This document shows positions 35,868-45,238 of a stretch of DNA of 64,000 nt, piece by piece. The stretch covers positions 32,065 through 96,064 of the forward strand of contig JBFMAV010000008.1 of the NCBI GenBank assembly GCA_040755535.1, given 5' to 3'. The translations under genes and the position numbers were made by a program. The notes under the pieces were generated by a model that did no database searches, was not told where the DNA came from, and saw only the letters and a list, made by a program, of their open reading frames with translations. The DNA is from Aquabacter sp040755535. GTDB lineage: Bacteria; Pseudomonadota; Alphaproteobacteria; Rhizobiales; Xanthobacteraceae. Within the stretch, counting starts at the first letter, position 1, and the number at the start of each line of letters is the position of its first letter.

Positions 35868-36677
35868 CTAGACGCGCAGGCCGGCCTGCGCCGCCGGGGC
35901 AGGGGGATCGAAAAGGGAGAACAGGAGGAGGCCGGCGAAGAACCCGCCCAGATGCGCCTGCCACGCGACTTCTTCGCCTTCTGTGCCCGGCAGACTGACG
36001 CCCACGCCGAACAGGAAGTTCAGCCCGACCCACACCAGGATGAAGACAAGAACGCGTGGTTCCCGCAACGCCTGGGTGAGGGGCACGGCCGCCTGATGTC
36101 CGAAGTGCCCATAGGTGCGCGGGCCAAGCGGGCCGCCGGGGGCAAAGGCGAACCGCACGGCCGCCGCCATGGCGCCCGACACCACGGCCGAAGCACCGAT
36201 CATCGGCACGAGGCCGCCGGGATAGGCGATGAGATGCGCCAGCGCGCCCGCTGCTGCCGTGACGATGCAGAAGGCGAGGAACCGCGATGTGCCGAAGCGG
36301 CGCGCCACCGGCGTCCCGAAGGCCAACAACCAGACGAGGTTGACGCCGAGATGGATCCAGCCGCCATGCAGCAGTGCATAGGTGACGAAGGTCCACACCT
36401 GCGCGCCGAGGCCGCCAGGCAAGGTGAATTCGGAGGCGGCGTCGTAGCGGGCGGGAATGAAGGCGAAGAGCGCCAGGATCTCGATGTCTGCGGCCTCGCT
36501 GAGGACGCCGCGGACAAGCTGGATCGCCGCCATGATCGCGGACAGGGCCGCCACCACGCCGGGGACATTCAGGACCGGCTGCCGGGAGGGCGCGCGGCGG
36601 AAGTCGTCGGGATCACGCACGCTTCGGACATACGGCGCGGTCCACGCAAGGGCAAGGGGAAAGGCGTGCCGCGCCAC
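35868..36677 (-). CDS. Rhomboid-family intramembrane serine protease
   Basis: 269 residues if the GTG at 36677 is used. That codon directly abuts AGGAG, which is too close, so a GTG at 36620 (before RDPDDFRR) is an alternative; the start is unresolved. Six or seven spans; the HGGWIHLGVN motif in TM2, catalytic Ser163 in GASAVVSG and His242 in QAHLGGFFAG form the dyad. Cleaves membrane-protein substrates within the bilayer; substrate unknown. Confidence 0.88.
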   Translation of the reverse strand: MARHAFPLALAWTAPYVRSVRDPDDFRRAPSRQPVLNVPGVVAALSAIMAAIQLVRGVLSEAADIEILALFAFIPARYDAASEFTLPGGLGAQVWTFVTYALLHGGWIHLGVNLVWLLAFGTPVARRFGTSRFLAFCIVTAAAGALAHLIAYPGGLVPMIGASAVVSGAMAAAVRFAFAPGGPLGPRTYGHFGHQAAVPLTQALREPRVLVFILVWVGLNFLFGVGVSLPGTEGEEVAWQAHLGGFFAGLLLFSLFDPPAPAAQAGLRV

Positions 36678-36805
36678 CTCCTGGACCGGTGCGACGTCGG
36701 ATCACGACATCGGCATCGGTGACGTTAAGGTTAAAGTTTGGTTGACGGCGCCAATGCGGCGATGTTGGGGCATTATCGATTTGTTAACCGAGCCCGACCG
36801 CCGCC

Positions 36806-37462
36806 ATGCCGCTCCACACCCGCCTGCTCCTCACCCTCGGCCTGCTGTTCGCAGGCGCGACGGGCGTTGCCGCCGGGGAGACCCGCACTGCCGCGCTCAC
36901 GCCCGGCGGCGGAGGGATCTCCGTTCAGCAACCTGCTCACCTCAACGCGATCGGCGGCACCACGCCCCCCATCGGCTATGTCCGCTTTTGCGCGGACCAT
37001 GGCTCGGACTGCGTGGCGGCCGGAGACGTCGTGTTCGAGATGCAGATGGACAAGAGCCGGTTCTCCCAGCTCGAAAAGGTGAACGCGAGCATCAACGAAG
37101 CCGTGGATCCGGTGACGGATCTTGAGCATTTCGGCGAGACCGAACGCTGGTCTTACCCGACCGACGGAAAAGGGGACTGCGAGGATTATGTCCTCGCCAA
37201 GCGCAAGTCCCTGATGGCACTTGGCTGGCCTGCGTCCGTCCTGCTGATCACCGTGGTCCGCGACAAGGATGGCGATGGCCATGCAGTCCTGACCGTCGTG
37301 ACCGACCATGGCGACCTGATCCTGGACAATCAGGCGCCGCATATCCTCTCCTGGAAAGACACGGGCTATCGCTTCGTGAAGCGGCAGTCGCACGGGGATC
37401 CTGCGTTGTGGGTGGCGCTTGGGGAAGGGCGCTCGCCGCCCGTCGTCGGCGGCGGGCGATAA
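36806..37462 (+). CDS. Bacterial transglutaminase-like cysteine protease (BTLCP), exported
   Basis: 218 residues. Signal peptide 1-23 (LLLTLGLLFAGATGVAAG). Catalytic triad visible: Cys125 in GKGDCEDYVLAKR, His159 in GHAVLTV, Asp174 in LDNQ. The family (DUF920, PF06035) is found in proteobacterial periplasms and related to LapG, which cleaves adhesins. No LapD or GGDEF partner lies beside it, so its target is unknown. The two autotransporters in the window are not recognisable LapG substrates. Confidence 0.9.
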   Translation: MPLHTRLLLTLGLLFAGATGVAAGETRTAALTPGGGGISVQQPAHLNAIGGTTPPIGYVRFCADHGSDCVAAGDVVFEMQMDKSRFSQLEKVNASINEAVDPVTDLEHFGETERWSYPTDGKGDCEDYVLAKRKSLMALGWPASVLLITVVRDKDGDGHAVLTVVTDHGDLILDNQAPHILSWKDTGYRFVKRQSHGDPALWVALGEGRSPPVVGGGR

Positions 37463-37573
37463 AACCCGCGCGCTCTTGCGCGCGAGCTTAGGTGGACTGG
37501 CCTTCGCGCCACCGCCTCTTGCCGAACGCGGGCGGCGGACTGCACCGCAACCTGCTCGGTGCTCGCGCCCGCC

Positions 37574-38104
37574 TCAGTCGATCCGCTTCATCCCCGCTGC
37601 AAATCGCTTCCAATTGGCCTGATAGCGCAAGGCGGTCTCCTTCAGGCGCGCGACCGCCTCGTCATCCAACATGCGCACGACCTTCGCCGGCGCCCCGACA
37701 ATCAAGGAGTTGTCGGGGAATTCCTTTCCTTCCGTGACCAGCGCATTGCTCCCCACAAGGCAGTTCCGCCCGATCCGGGCGCCATTCAGCACCGTCGCGC
37801 CCATGCCGATGAGGCTGTTGTCGCCCACGGTGCAGCCGTGGAGGATCGCCATGTGCCCGACCGTCACATTGGTCCCGAGCGTCATTGGGAAACCAGGATC
37901 GGTATGCAGCACGCAGTTTTCCTGAATGTTGGTGCCTTCCCCGACCACGATGGGTTCGTTGTCGCCGCGCAGAACACTGCCGAACCAGATGCTCGCCTCC
38001 GCCCGCAGGATCACGCGACCGATCAGGGTGGCGTCCGGCGCAACCCAGTAGCGGCCTTCGCCGGGAAGTTCAGGTGTCAGGTCATCGAGCGCATAAATCG
38101 GCAT
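37574..38104 (-). CDS. Gamma-carbonic anhydrase family protein (left-handed beta-helix)
   Basis: 176 residues from ATG 38104. Hexapeptide repeats throughout (VAPDATLIG, LRAEASIWFGSVLRGD, VGHMAILHGCTVGD, NSLIGMGATVLNG, VTEGKEFPDNSLIVGAPAKVVR). The zinc-binding histidines are in ENCVLHTD, VTVGHMAILHG. Similar to YrdA/CaiE; forms trimers. Carbonic anhydrase activity of such stand-alone proteins is not always present. Divergent from the GT41 gene. Confidence 0.9.
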   Translation of the reverse strand: MPIYALDDLTPELPGEGRYWVAPDATLIGRVILRAEASIWFGSVLRGDNEPIVVGEGTNIQENCVLHTDPGFPMTLGTNVTVGHMAILHGCTVGDNSLIGMGATVLNGARIGRNCLVGSNALVTEGKEFPDNSLIVGAPAKVVRMLDDEAVARLKETALRYQANWKRFAAGMKRID

Positions 38105-38314
38105 CAGGCTGTCCCCGGTGAGTGCGTCACCGCTCACTATAACGCTCCGTCCCGCGCCGCTAGGGTGCGCGGGATAGTCATCGGGCACTTTGCCGGTCGG
38201 AGCGCAGTCTCACATCGGTTCTTTCTCACGGAGCGAGAGACGGTCAACGTTCGGCGCGGTCCCAGCGGCGGGTGAAAGCGGGATGGGCGGAGGCTGGAGG
38301 CTCGTGGCGCGTGG

Positions 38315-40099
38315 GTGTATTTGATCCTGGACCAACCCATTCGGCGGGCTTCCTTCGTGCACCCAACCCTCGCGCCCCAAGCTTCCGCGCCTCCCCCACT
38401 TGCGCCCCATCTCGTTCGCCTGCTCCAGGAGGGCTATGCGTTGCAGGCGCGGGGGCAACTGGAGGACGCGGCGAAGCTCTACCGCAAGGTCCTTCAACAG
38501 GCGCCGGACAGCGTGGATGGTCTGCACCTGCTCGCCATGGTGCGCGGCAAGCAGGGCCGCCACGAGGAGTCGATCCGGCTTTATCGGGACGCCCTCAAAC
38601 GCCGGCCCGCGGATGCCAAGCTCTGGTACAATCTGGGTCTCATCTACCATGCTGCCGAGCGCCCCCACGAGGCGGGAAATGCCTATGCGCGTGCCGTGGA
38701 ATGCGGGGCGAACGGTCCGGACTTGCTCGGGCTTTGGTACACCTCGCGACGCCTGCTGTGCGACTGGAGCGACCACGCCGCTCTGATGGCAGCCCTGTCG
38801 CGGGGTGCCAATCCCGCCGGGCCGCCGGCTTCCCCGTTCGACACGCTGATGCTGGATGATCCGCACCTTCATCTTGCCGTCGCCCGCCGTCGCCTCGGGG
38901 GCGTGCGTCCCGCGACCCGCCTGCCGCCGACGGTGCGCGATCCTTCGGACAAGGTCCGGATCGGCTATGTTTCGGCGGATTTTCGCGAGCATCCCACGAC
39001 GCATCTCATCGCCCGACTGTTGGAGCGTCATGACCGCACCCGGTTCGAGGTGGTGGCCATCTCCATCGGCCCTGACGACGGCTCCGATTATCGCCGGCGC
39101 ATCATCGCGGCCGCGGACCGTTTCATCGACTGCTTTGCTTTCGACCTGGAGACCACCGCCAAAGCCATCGCACAGGCGGGCATCGACATTCTGGTGGACC
39201 TGATGGGCCACACGAGCGCCAACCGCGTCGATCTGTTCGCCCACCGTCTTGCGCCGATACAGGTTGCCTATCTGGGTTATCCCGGGACCACGGGCGCGCC
39301 GGAGATGGATTATGTGATCGCGGACCCTGCGGTATTGCCGTTTTCCGAAGCCTCCACCTTCAGCGAGGCGGTGGTGCATCTCCCGGAGACTTATCAGCCG
39401 TGCGACCCGCACATCGAAATTCCGCCGAGCCCCAGCCGCGCCGAATGCGGCCTTCCGGCCGGGGCGCTCGTGTTCTGTGCATTCAACGGCGCACAGAAGA
39501 TCGACCCTGAGACCTTCGGCATCTGGATGGGCCTTCTTGAACAGGTGCCCGGCAGTGTCCTGTGGCTGCTGGCCGGCGACGCGCAGATGCAGGCCAATCT
39601 GTGCCGCGCAGCCGAAGCGCGTGGCATAGCGAAAGAGCGCCTGGTGTTCGCTCCCCGCCGTGAGGTTGCCGCCCATCTCGCCCGCATTCCACTCGCCGAC
39701 ATGTTCCTGGATACGTTTCCCTACACCGCCCACACCACCGCCAACGACATGCTGCGGATGGGGGTGCCGGTGGTGACGCGGGCTGGCGCGAGCTTCGCCT
39801 CTCGGGTGGCCGCGAGCCTCGTCACCCTCATGGGGTGCCCGGAATTGGTGGCGCGGGACGCCGATGACTATGCGGCTCTCGCTTTGGGCCTCGCGCAGGA
39901 TCCGCAGCGTCGCTCCGCCCTGCGCGCGCGCCTCCTCGCCATGCGGGACCGCTCACCCCTGTTCGACAGTGAGCGATATCGGCTGCACCTTGAGGCGGCC
40001 TACGAGGGCATGATGGCCCGCTGGGCCGCGGGCGAGGCGCCGGCGGCATTCGCCGTGCCTCTGCTCTTGGGATCTATATCTCCCGATGCGACGGCTTGA
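38315..40099 (+). CDS. TPR/GT41 O-GlcNAc-transferase-like protein (SPINDLY type)
   Basis: 594 residues with a GTG start 14 nt after GGAGG; other starts are possible. TPR repeats lie at about 33-135 (ARGQLEDAAKLYRKVLQ, KQGRHEESIRLYRDAL, WYNLGLIYHAAERPHEAGNAY). The GT-B catalytic part has the family blocks VSADFREHPTTHL, LVDLMGHTSANR, QVAYLGYPGTTGAPEMDY, FNGAQKIDPETF and FLDTFPYTAHTTANDML. Such enzymes modify proteins with sugar from a nucleotide donor; in alphaproteobacteria some glycosylate flagellin. Donor and target here unknown. The 3' end overlaps the convergent gene by 100 bp. Confidence 0.9.
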   Translation: MYLILDQPIRRASFVHPTLAPQASAPPPLAPHLVRLLQEGYALQARGQLEDAAKLYRKVLQQAPDSVDGLHLLAMVRGKQGRHEESIRLYRDALKRRPADAKLWYNLGLIYHAAERPHEAGNAYARAVECGANGPDLLGLWYTSRRLLCDWSDHAALMAALSRGANPAGPPASPFDTLMLDDPHLHLAVARRRLGGVRPATRLPPTVRDPSDKVRIGYVSADFREHPTTHLIARLLERHDRTRFEVVAISIGPDDGSDYRRRIIAAADRFIDCFAFDLETTAKAIAQAGIDILVDLMGHTSANRVDLFAHRLAPIQVAYLGYPGTTGAPEMDYVIADPAVLPFSEASTFSEAVVHLPETYQPCDPHIEIPPSPSRAECGLPAGALVFCAFNGAQKIDPETFGIWMGLLEQVPGSVLWLLAGDAQMQANLCRAAEARGIAKERLVFAPRREVAAHLARIPLADMFLDTFPYTAHTTANDMLRMGVPVVTRAGASFASRVAASLVTLMGCPELVARDADDYAALALGLAQDPQRRSALRARLLAMRDRSPLFDSERYRLHLEAAYEGMMARWAAGEAPAAFAVPLLLGSISPDATA

Positions 40100-40593
40100 A
40101 TATCCGCGTTGGCGGCACAGACCTCGCTGAAGGGGCGATCCGGCGTGCACATGTCGGCGCCCTCGCCTTCATCGCGGCGCGCCATGTCCGCAAGGCGGGC
40201 ATAGTCGGCACGCAGGCGGTCCAGGGCCTCCTCGTCCAGGTCTTCAAGGTCCAGCAGAACGTTGCGCGGCCCCTTGGTGCGCGCGATCAATTCGTCAAGC
40301 TTGATCTGGAGCGCCGCCGTATCGCGGTTCTGGCTGTTCTGGATGAGAAAAACCATGAGAAAGGTGACGATGGTCGTCGAGGTGTTGATGATGAGCTGCC
40401 AGGTGTCGTTGAACCCGAACAGCGGGCCGCTGAAACCCCACACGACGATCACCCCGAATGCGATGAAAAAAGTGGCCGGCTTGCCGGCATATCTGGACAC
40501 CTGCTGGGACATGCGGGTGAAGAAGGGGCGCGGCGCGGGGCCGTCGTCCTGAGGCCAGCGGGGCGAAGCGGTCGGCGGTGCGGAGGCGGCCAT
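40000..40593 (-). CDS. Low-affinity iron permease family protein (PF04120-like)
   Basis: 197 residues from ATG 40593 with GGGAGA site. After a disordered N-terminus the core has two spans: KPATFFIAFGVIVVWGFSGP and WQLIINTSTTIVTFLMVFLI, then QNSQNRDTAALQIKLDELI, the hallmark of the family. Despite the name, iron transport is unproven in bacteria. The last 34 residues (Ala/Asp-rich, not conserved) are encoded opposite the 3' end of the GT41 gene. Confidence 0.85.
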   Translation of the reverse strand: MAASAPPTASPRWPQDDGPAPRPFFTRMSQQVSRYAGKPATFFIAFGVIVVWGFSGPLFGFNDTWQLIINTSTTIVTFLMVFLIQNSQNRDTAALQIKLDELIARTKGPRNVLLDLEDLDEEALDRLRADYARLADMARRDEGEGADMCTPDRPFSEVCAANADIQAVASGDIDPKSRGTANAAGASPAAQRAIMPS

Positions 40594-40750
40594 GGTCAAT
40601 CTCCCGGCTCCAAGGAACGCCAGCCCGCGTTCAAGGTTCCGGACAGGGGGGCGAACCTGCCACGCTGCCGGGTGTGGGAGCAGGTCGACCGCCCGAGCAA
40701 GAGCCGCCACTATGGGCCTTCGGCTGAAAGGCCATGAAAAGGGACTTCAC

Positions 40751-41170
40751 ATGACGCCCGCCATGATCCTTGCGCCGACATTCCTGCTCGTCGCGCTATC
40801 CTTCGTGCTGCTGTTCCGCTTGGGGCCCATGCGCCTCGGCGCGGTCTCCCGCGGCGAAGTGGGCCGCGAGGGGCTTCTTGATCCGAATGCCTTTCCCGAA
40901 TCCTGCCGGCAGGTCAGCAACGCCTTCTCCAACCAGTTCCAATTGCCGGTTCTCTTCTATGTCCTGACAATCCTTGCCTTGGTCACGCGCAAGGCCGATA
41001 TCCTGTTCGTCATCCTCGCCTGGGTGTTCGTCGCGAGCCGCTATGTGCATGCCTTCGTGCATGTCACCTCCAACGACATCAAGCTGCGGTTTCCCGCCTA
41101 TGCGATCGGCGCGCTCGTCCTGGCGGTCATGTGGGCGCTGTTCGCGATCGCCATCCTGTTCAACATCTAA
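40751..41170 (+). CDS. MAPEG-family membrane protein
   Basis: 139 residues, four hydrophobic spans. The pattern SNQFQLPVLFYVLTILAL followed by WVFVASRYVHAFVHVTSN is the MAPEG signature (glutathione-dependent membrane proteins). AAGGGA lies before the ATG. Function in bacteria is mostly unknown. First of a same-strand run, 63 bp before the nucleosidase gene. Confidence 0.9.
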   Translation: MTPAMILAPTFLLVALSFVLLFRLGPMRLGAVSRGEVGREGLLDPNAFPESCRQVSNAFSNQFQLPVLFYVLTILALVTRKADILFVILAWVFVASRYVHAFVHVTSNDIKLRFPAYAIGALVLAVMWALFAIAILFNI

Positions 41171-41233
41171 CGCCATTGACACCGGCCGCCTCGCATTAGA
41201 GGAACGCGACTTCGCGACTTTGGGTGATGCGCC

Positions 41234-41896
41234 ATGGATGATCCCCGCCGACACGTTCGCGCCATCGGCGGGATAAATGTCCTGTTCCTCATGGCGACGC
41301 CCCAGGAATATGGGCCGCATCTGCGCAGCCGCATTGATCCTCTGATCATCGGTGTCGGCCCCGTGGAGGCGGCGGCGGCGACCGGAGCGGCGCTGGCCAT
41401 GTTGCGCCAATCAGGTCTCCTGCCGCAGATATTGGTGTCCCTCGGCTCCGCCGGCTCACGCACCCTCGATCATGCGGGCGTCTATCAGGTGGAGAGCGTG
41501 TCCTATCGCGACATGGACGCGTCGCCGCTGGGGTTTGAACGTGGGTGCACGCCCTTTGCGGACCACCCCGCCGTCATCGCCCTTCCGCACCGTATCGCAG
41601 GAGTGCCGGGCGCCTCCCTCTCGACGGGCGGCGCGATCATCTCGGGTGCCGCGTATGACGCCATCCCCGCCGACATGGTGGACATGGAAACCTTCGCCGT
41701 GCTGCGCGCGGCCCATCGCTTCGGCGTGGACCTGGTGGGGCTGCGCGGCATCACCGACGGGCGCACCACACTCGAACGCTATGAGGACTGGGCCGACTAT
41801 CTGCATCTCATCGACGAAAAACTCGCACTCGCCCTAGATGCTTTCGCTGCCCAGGCGCAAGCCGGCCACCTCCTTTCCGCAAAGTCCCGCCCATGA
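41234..41896 (+). CDS. MTA/SAH nucleosidase-like phosphorylase-family protein
   Basis: 220 residues. Nucleoside phosphorylase fold: VLFLMATPQEYG with a catalytic-type Glu, IIGVGPVEAAAATGAAL, LGSAGSR, VDMETFAVLRAAH (purine and ribose binding) and LRGITDGR with catalytic Asp. Cleaves methylthioadenosine and S-adenosylhomocysteine in well-studied MtnN. It overlaps the rsmB-type gene by 4 bp; a functional link is that methyltransferase generates SAH. Exact substrate unproven. Confidence 0.85.
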   Translation: MDDPRRHVRAIGGINVLFLMATPQEYGPHLRSRIDPLIIGVGPVEAAAATGAALAMLRQSGLLPQILVSLGSAGSRTLDHAGVYQVESVSYRDMDASPLGFERGCTPFADHPAVIALPHRIAGVPGASLSTGGAIISGAAYDAIPADMVDMETFAVLRAAHRFGVDLVGLRGITDGRTTLERYEDWADYLHLIDEKLALALDAFAAQAQAGHLLSAKSRP

Positions 41897-43194
41897 CCCC
41901 TGCCGCCCGCCTTTCCGCCGCCATGGATATTCTTGGCGACATCGCCGCGCGCCGCCGCCCCGCCGGTGAATGCCTCAAGGATTGGGGGCAGTCCCACCGC
42001 TTCGCCGGCTCCGGCGACCGGGCCGCCATCGGCGGGCTGGTGTTCGACACCCTGCGCCGGCGCGCCTCGGCAGCCCATGTCATGGGCTCCGACGCGCCGC
42101 GCGCGCTCGTGCTCGGCATGCTCGCGGTGATGCGCGGGCTTGATGTGGAGGCCATCGCGCGCCTTGCCGACGGTGCGCGCTTCGCGCCCGCGCCCCTGAC
42201 GGAGGATGAACAGGCGCGCCTCTCCGCGCCGCAGCTGGACACGGCCGCGCCATGGGTGAAGGGCGATTATCCCCAATGGCTCGACCCACATCTTGCCGCC
42301 GTATTCGGAGCGGAGCGGACGGAGGAGGGGCACGCCCTTGCCGCGCGCGCCCCCGTGGACCTGCGGGTTAACAGCCTTGTCGGGACGCGCGAGGCGGCGC
42401 TGGCGGATCTCGCCCATCATGCGCCTGTGCCGGGGACGTGGTCTCCGCTTGCCTTGCGCATCGCCCTCGACGCGGAAGGCAAGACGCCGCCGCTCACATC
42501 CGAGCCCGCTTATCTCAAGGGGCTGGTGGAGGTGCAGGACGAGGGCTCGCAGATTGCCGCCATTCTTGCCGCGCCCGTTCCAGGGAGCCAGGTGCTGGAT
42601 CTATGTGCCGGCGCAGGGGGCAAGACGCTCGAACTGGCCGCCCTCATGGACAATAAGGGCCAGATCTACGCGCATGACGCAGACATCCGGCGCTTGAAGC
42701 CCATTCATGAGCGTCTCCAGCGGGCGCATGTGCGCAATGTGCAGGTCCGCGCGCCCCGCGGCGCGGCGGACGTGCTTTCCGATCTCGAAGGCCGCATGGA
42801 CCTCGTTCTGGTGGACGCGCCCTGCACCGGCACCGGCACCTGGCGGCGCAACCCGGACGCCAAGTGGCGGGTGCGTCCGGGCGCACTCGCTGAGCGGACC
42901 GCAGATCAGGCGAAGATCCTGGAAGATGCCGCGCGGTTCGTCGGTCCCGGCGGCCGGATCGCTTACGTCACCTGTTCGCTCCTCGATGAGGAGAACGGGG
43001 CGCAAATCCGCGCTTTTCTGGAACGCCATCCTGACTTTTCCGCGGTGCCGGCGGCGCAGACCGTTCTTGCGCTGGGGAGCCCGGGTCTCGCGCTGCGCGA
43101 TGCGGCCCTCACCGGCCCCGAAGGCATCTTGCTCACGCCCCGCCGAACCGCGACCGACGGATTTTTCGTCAGCGTTCTGGCGCGCGCGGTCTGA
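41893..43194 (+). CDS. rsmB: rRNA (cytosine-5)-methyltransferase, RsmB/NOP family
   Basis: 433 residues. NusB-like helical N-terminus (1-135), then SAM-binding LDLCAGAGGKT (236-246), motif IV DAPCTGTGTWRRNP with Cys311, and motif VI TCSLLDEENG with catalytic Cys361. Both cysteines of the m5C mechanism are present. RsmB methylates C967 of 16S rRNA in E. coli. Coupled to the nucleosidase gene. Followed after 122 bp by a small membrane protein gene and guaA. Confidence 0.93.
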   Translation: MTPAARLSAAMDILGDIAARRRPAGECLKDWGQSHRFAGSGDRAAIGGLVFDTLRRRASAAHVMGSDAPRALVLGMLAVMRGLDVEAIARLADGARFAPAPLTEDEQARLSAPQLDTAAPWVKGDYPQWLDPHLAAVFGAERTEEGHALAARAPVDLRVNSLVGTREAALADLAHHAPVPGTWSPLALRIALDAEGKTPPLTSEPAYLKGLVEVQDEGSQIAAILAAPVPGSQVLDLCAGAGGKTLELAALMDNKGQIYAHDADIRRLKPIHERLQRAHVRNVQVRAPRGAADVLSDLEGRMDLVLVDAPCTGTGTWRRNPDAKWRVRPGALAERTADQAKILEDAARFVGPGGRIAYVTCSLLDEENGAQIRAFLERHPDFSAVPAAQTVLALGSPGLALRDAALTGPEGILLTPRRTATDGFFVSVLARAV

Positions 43195-43316
43195 CAGGGG
43201 GACGCCGGCGACGCCGCCAGCATCGTCGGATTGAGGTGTTACCCGTCGCATTCGTGGAACGAAATCGACCTGAAGCGCGTCCATGACGGGCGGGACTCTC
43301 CCGCTTGGAGCACGCC

Positions 43317-43538
43317 ATGTTCATCATTCGCCTCCTGGTCCTGCTGGTGGTCGCCGTGGGCGGCTACTGGGCTTATTATGTCTTTGCCGCCGCTTCGCCC
43401 TATGACCAGATCGGCGTCGCCATCAACTCCCATTTGCCCGAGCAAGCGCGCGCTTATGGCTGCGGCGAACTGAAGAAGCGCCACGCCGAATCCCCGGCTC
43501 CGCCGGAAGGGTGCGAGGGGCACTGGCAGGCGATCTGA
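43317..43538 (+). CDS. 73-residue exported or membrane-anchored small protein
   Basis: ATG 43317 with GGAG six bases upstream. One N-terminal hydrophobic helix (FIIRLLVLLVVAVGGYWAYYVFA), then a soluble region with two cysteines (GCGELKKRH ... EGCEGHW) that could form a disulfide in the periplasm. No named family recognised. It lies between rsmB and guaA; the conserved order rsmB-guaA in related genomes suggests it is carried in that operon. Confidence 0.75.
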   Translation: MFIIRLLVLLVVAVGGYWAYYVFAAASPYDQIGVAINSHLPEQARAYGCGELKKRHAESPAPPEGCEGHWQAI

Positions 43539-43653
43539 AGGACGGGAGCCCCGTCCTTGCATGGGAGATCTGCCCGGAGCGACGCGGGCCTTGCTTTTGC
43601 ATTCGGGACTTTCCCGCTAAAGGAGGGGCCACCGCGACAGGAAGGCCCATTCC

Positions 43654-45201
43654 ATGCAAGACACCGTCCTCATCATCGATTTCGGCAGCCAGGTGACGCA
43701 GCTCATCGCCCGCCGGGTGCGTGAGGAAGGTGTGTATTCCGAGGTGGTCCCCTTCCAGAAGTCGTCCGAGGCTTTCGCGCGGCTGAAGCCCAAGGCGGTG
43801 ATCCTGTCCGGCGGCCCAGCCTCGGTCATCGAAGGCGAGAGCCCGCGCGCGCCGCAGGAAATCTTCGAAGCCGGCATTCCGGTGCTCGGCATTTGCTATG
43901 GCGAACAGGCCATGGCCGAGCAACTGGGCGGAAAGGTGGAGAGCGGCCATCACCGCGAGTTCGGCCGCGCCGAAGTCGACGTGAAACGCTCCAGCCCTTT
44001 GTTCGAGGGCGTGTGGCAGCCGGGACAGAAGTATCTCGTCTGGATGAGCCATGGCGACCGGGTGACGGTCCTGCCGCAGGGCTTCGAGGCCATCGCCACG
44101 TCCGACAATGCGCCGTTCGCCGCGATCGCGGACGAAACGCGGAACTATTATGCCGTGCAATTCCACCCCGAGGTGGTGCATACGCCGGACGGCGCCAAGC
44201 TGCTGCGCAATTTCGTGCGTCGCATCGCGGGCCTGGAAGGCACCTGGACCATGGGCGCCTTCAAGGAAGAGGCGATGGCGCGCATCCGCGCCCAGGTCGG
44301 TACGGGGCGGGTGATCTGCGGCCTGTCGGGTGGCGTCGATTCCGCCGTCGCTGCCGTGCTGATCCACGAGGCGATCGGTGACCAGCTCACCTGCGTGTTC
44401 GTTGATCACGGCCTGATGCGGCTGGGCGAAGCGGAGCAGGTCGTCTCGCTGTTCCGCAACACCTACAACATCCCGCTCGTCCATGCCGACGCTTCGGAGC
44501 TGTTCCTGGGAGAACTCGAGGGCGTTACGGACCCGGAAGCCAAGCGCAAGACCATCGGGCGCCTCTTCATAGATGTGTTCGAAGCGGAGGCGAAGAAGGC
44601 CGGCGGCGCGGATTTCCTCGCGCAAGGTACGCTCTATCCCGATGTGATCGAGAGCGTCTCCTTCACCGGCGGCCCGTCCGTGACAATCAAGAGCCACCAC
44701 AATGTGGGCGGCCTTCCCGCGCGCATGAACATGAAGCTCGTGGAACCGCTGCGCGACCTGTTCAAAGACGAAGTGCGGGCGCTCGGCCGCGAACTGGGGC
44801 TCCCCGAGAGCTTCGTCGGCCGCCATCCTTTCCCCGGCCCGGGCCTTGCCATTCGCTGCCCCGGCGAGATCACCCGCGAGAAGCTGGACATCCTGCGAAA
44901 GGCGGACGCGATCTATCTGGAAGAGATCCGCGCGGCCGGCCTGTATGACGTCATCTGGCAGGCCTTCGCCGTCCTCCTGCCGGTGCGCACCGTGGGCGTG
45001 ATGGGCGACGGGCGGACCTATGACCATGTTCTGGCGCTGCGCGCCGTGACGTCGGTGGACGGCATGACCGCGGATTTCTATCCCTTCGACATGTCCTTCC
45101 TCGGCCGCACCGCCACCCGCCTCATCAACGAGGTGCGCGGCATCAACCGCGTCGTCTACGACGTCACCAGCAAGCCGCCGGGCACAATCGAGTGGGAGTG
45201 A
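43654..45201 (+). CDS. guaA: GMP synthase (glutamine-hydrolysing)
   Basis: 515 residues. Class I amidotransferase domain with nucleophile Cys81 (GICYGEQAM) and His-Glu in FHPEVVHT, then ATP-pyrophosphatase PP-loop SGGVDSA, and the C-terminal dimerisation domain ending KPPGTIEWE. Converts XMP to GMP. AGGAAGG site upstream. Length and ending are canonical. Confidence 0.98.
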   Translation: MQDTVLIIDFGSQVTQLIARRVREEGVYSEVVPFQKSSEAFARLKPKAVILSGGPASVIEGESPRAPQEIFEAGIPVLGICYGEQAMAEQLGGKVESGHHREFGRAEVDVKRSSPLFEGVWQPGQKYLVWMSHGDRVTVLPQGFEAIATSDNAPFAAIADETRNYYAVQFHPEVVHTPDGAKLLRNFVRRIAGLEGTWTMGAFKEEAMARIRAQVGTGRVICGLSGGVDSAVAAVLIHEAIGDQLTCVFVDHGLMRLGEAEQVVSLFRNTYNIPLVHADASELFLGELEGVTDPEAKRKTIGRLFIDVFEAEAKKAGGADFLAQGTLYPDVIESVSFTGGPSVTIKSHHNVGGLPARMNMKLVEPLRDLFKDEVRALGRELGLPESFVGRHPFPGPGLAIRCPGEITREKLDILRKADAIYLEEIRAAGLYDVIWQAFAVLLPVRTVGVMGDGRTYDHVLALRAVTSVDGMTADFYPFDMSFLGRTATRLINEVRGINRVVYDVTSKPPGTIEWE

Positions 45202-45228
45202 CGGCGCCTTCTGCGAAAAGGCGCACGT
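45200..45228. terminator. Hairpin between convergent guaA and hypothetical gene
   Basis: Arms GCGCCTT (45204-45210) and AAGGCGC (45218-45224), extended by GACG/CGTC across a one-base bulge; 7-nt loop. Overlaps the guaA stop. No U run follows, so strength is uncertain. Confidence 0.5.
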
Positions 45229-45238
45229 CGCTGTCGCC

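Noticed and set aside
36806..37462. BTLCP peptidase as a LapG partner of the autotransporters
   Set aside because: No LapD, GGDEF/EAL protein or RTX adhesin nearby, and type Va autotransporters are not known LapG targets.
37467..37484. CGCGCGC/GCGCGCG hairpin after the BTLCP gene
   Set aside because: Simple GC alternation forms such stems by chance; no U run follows.
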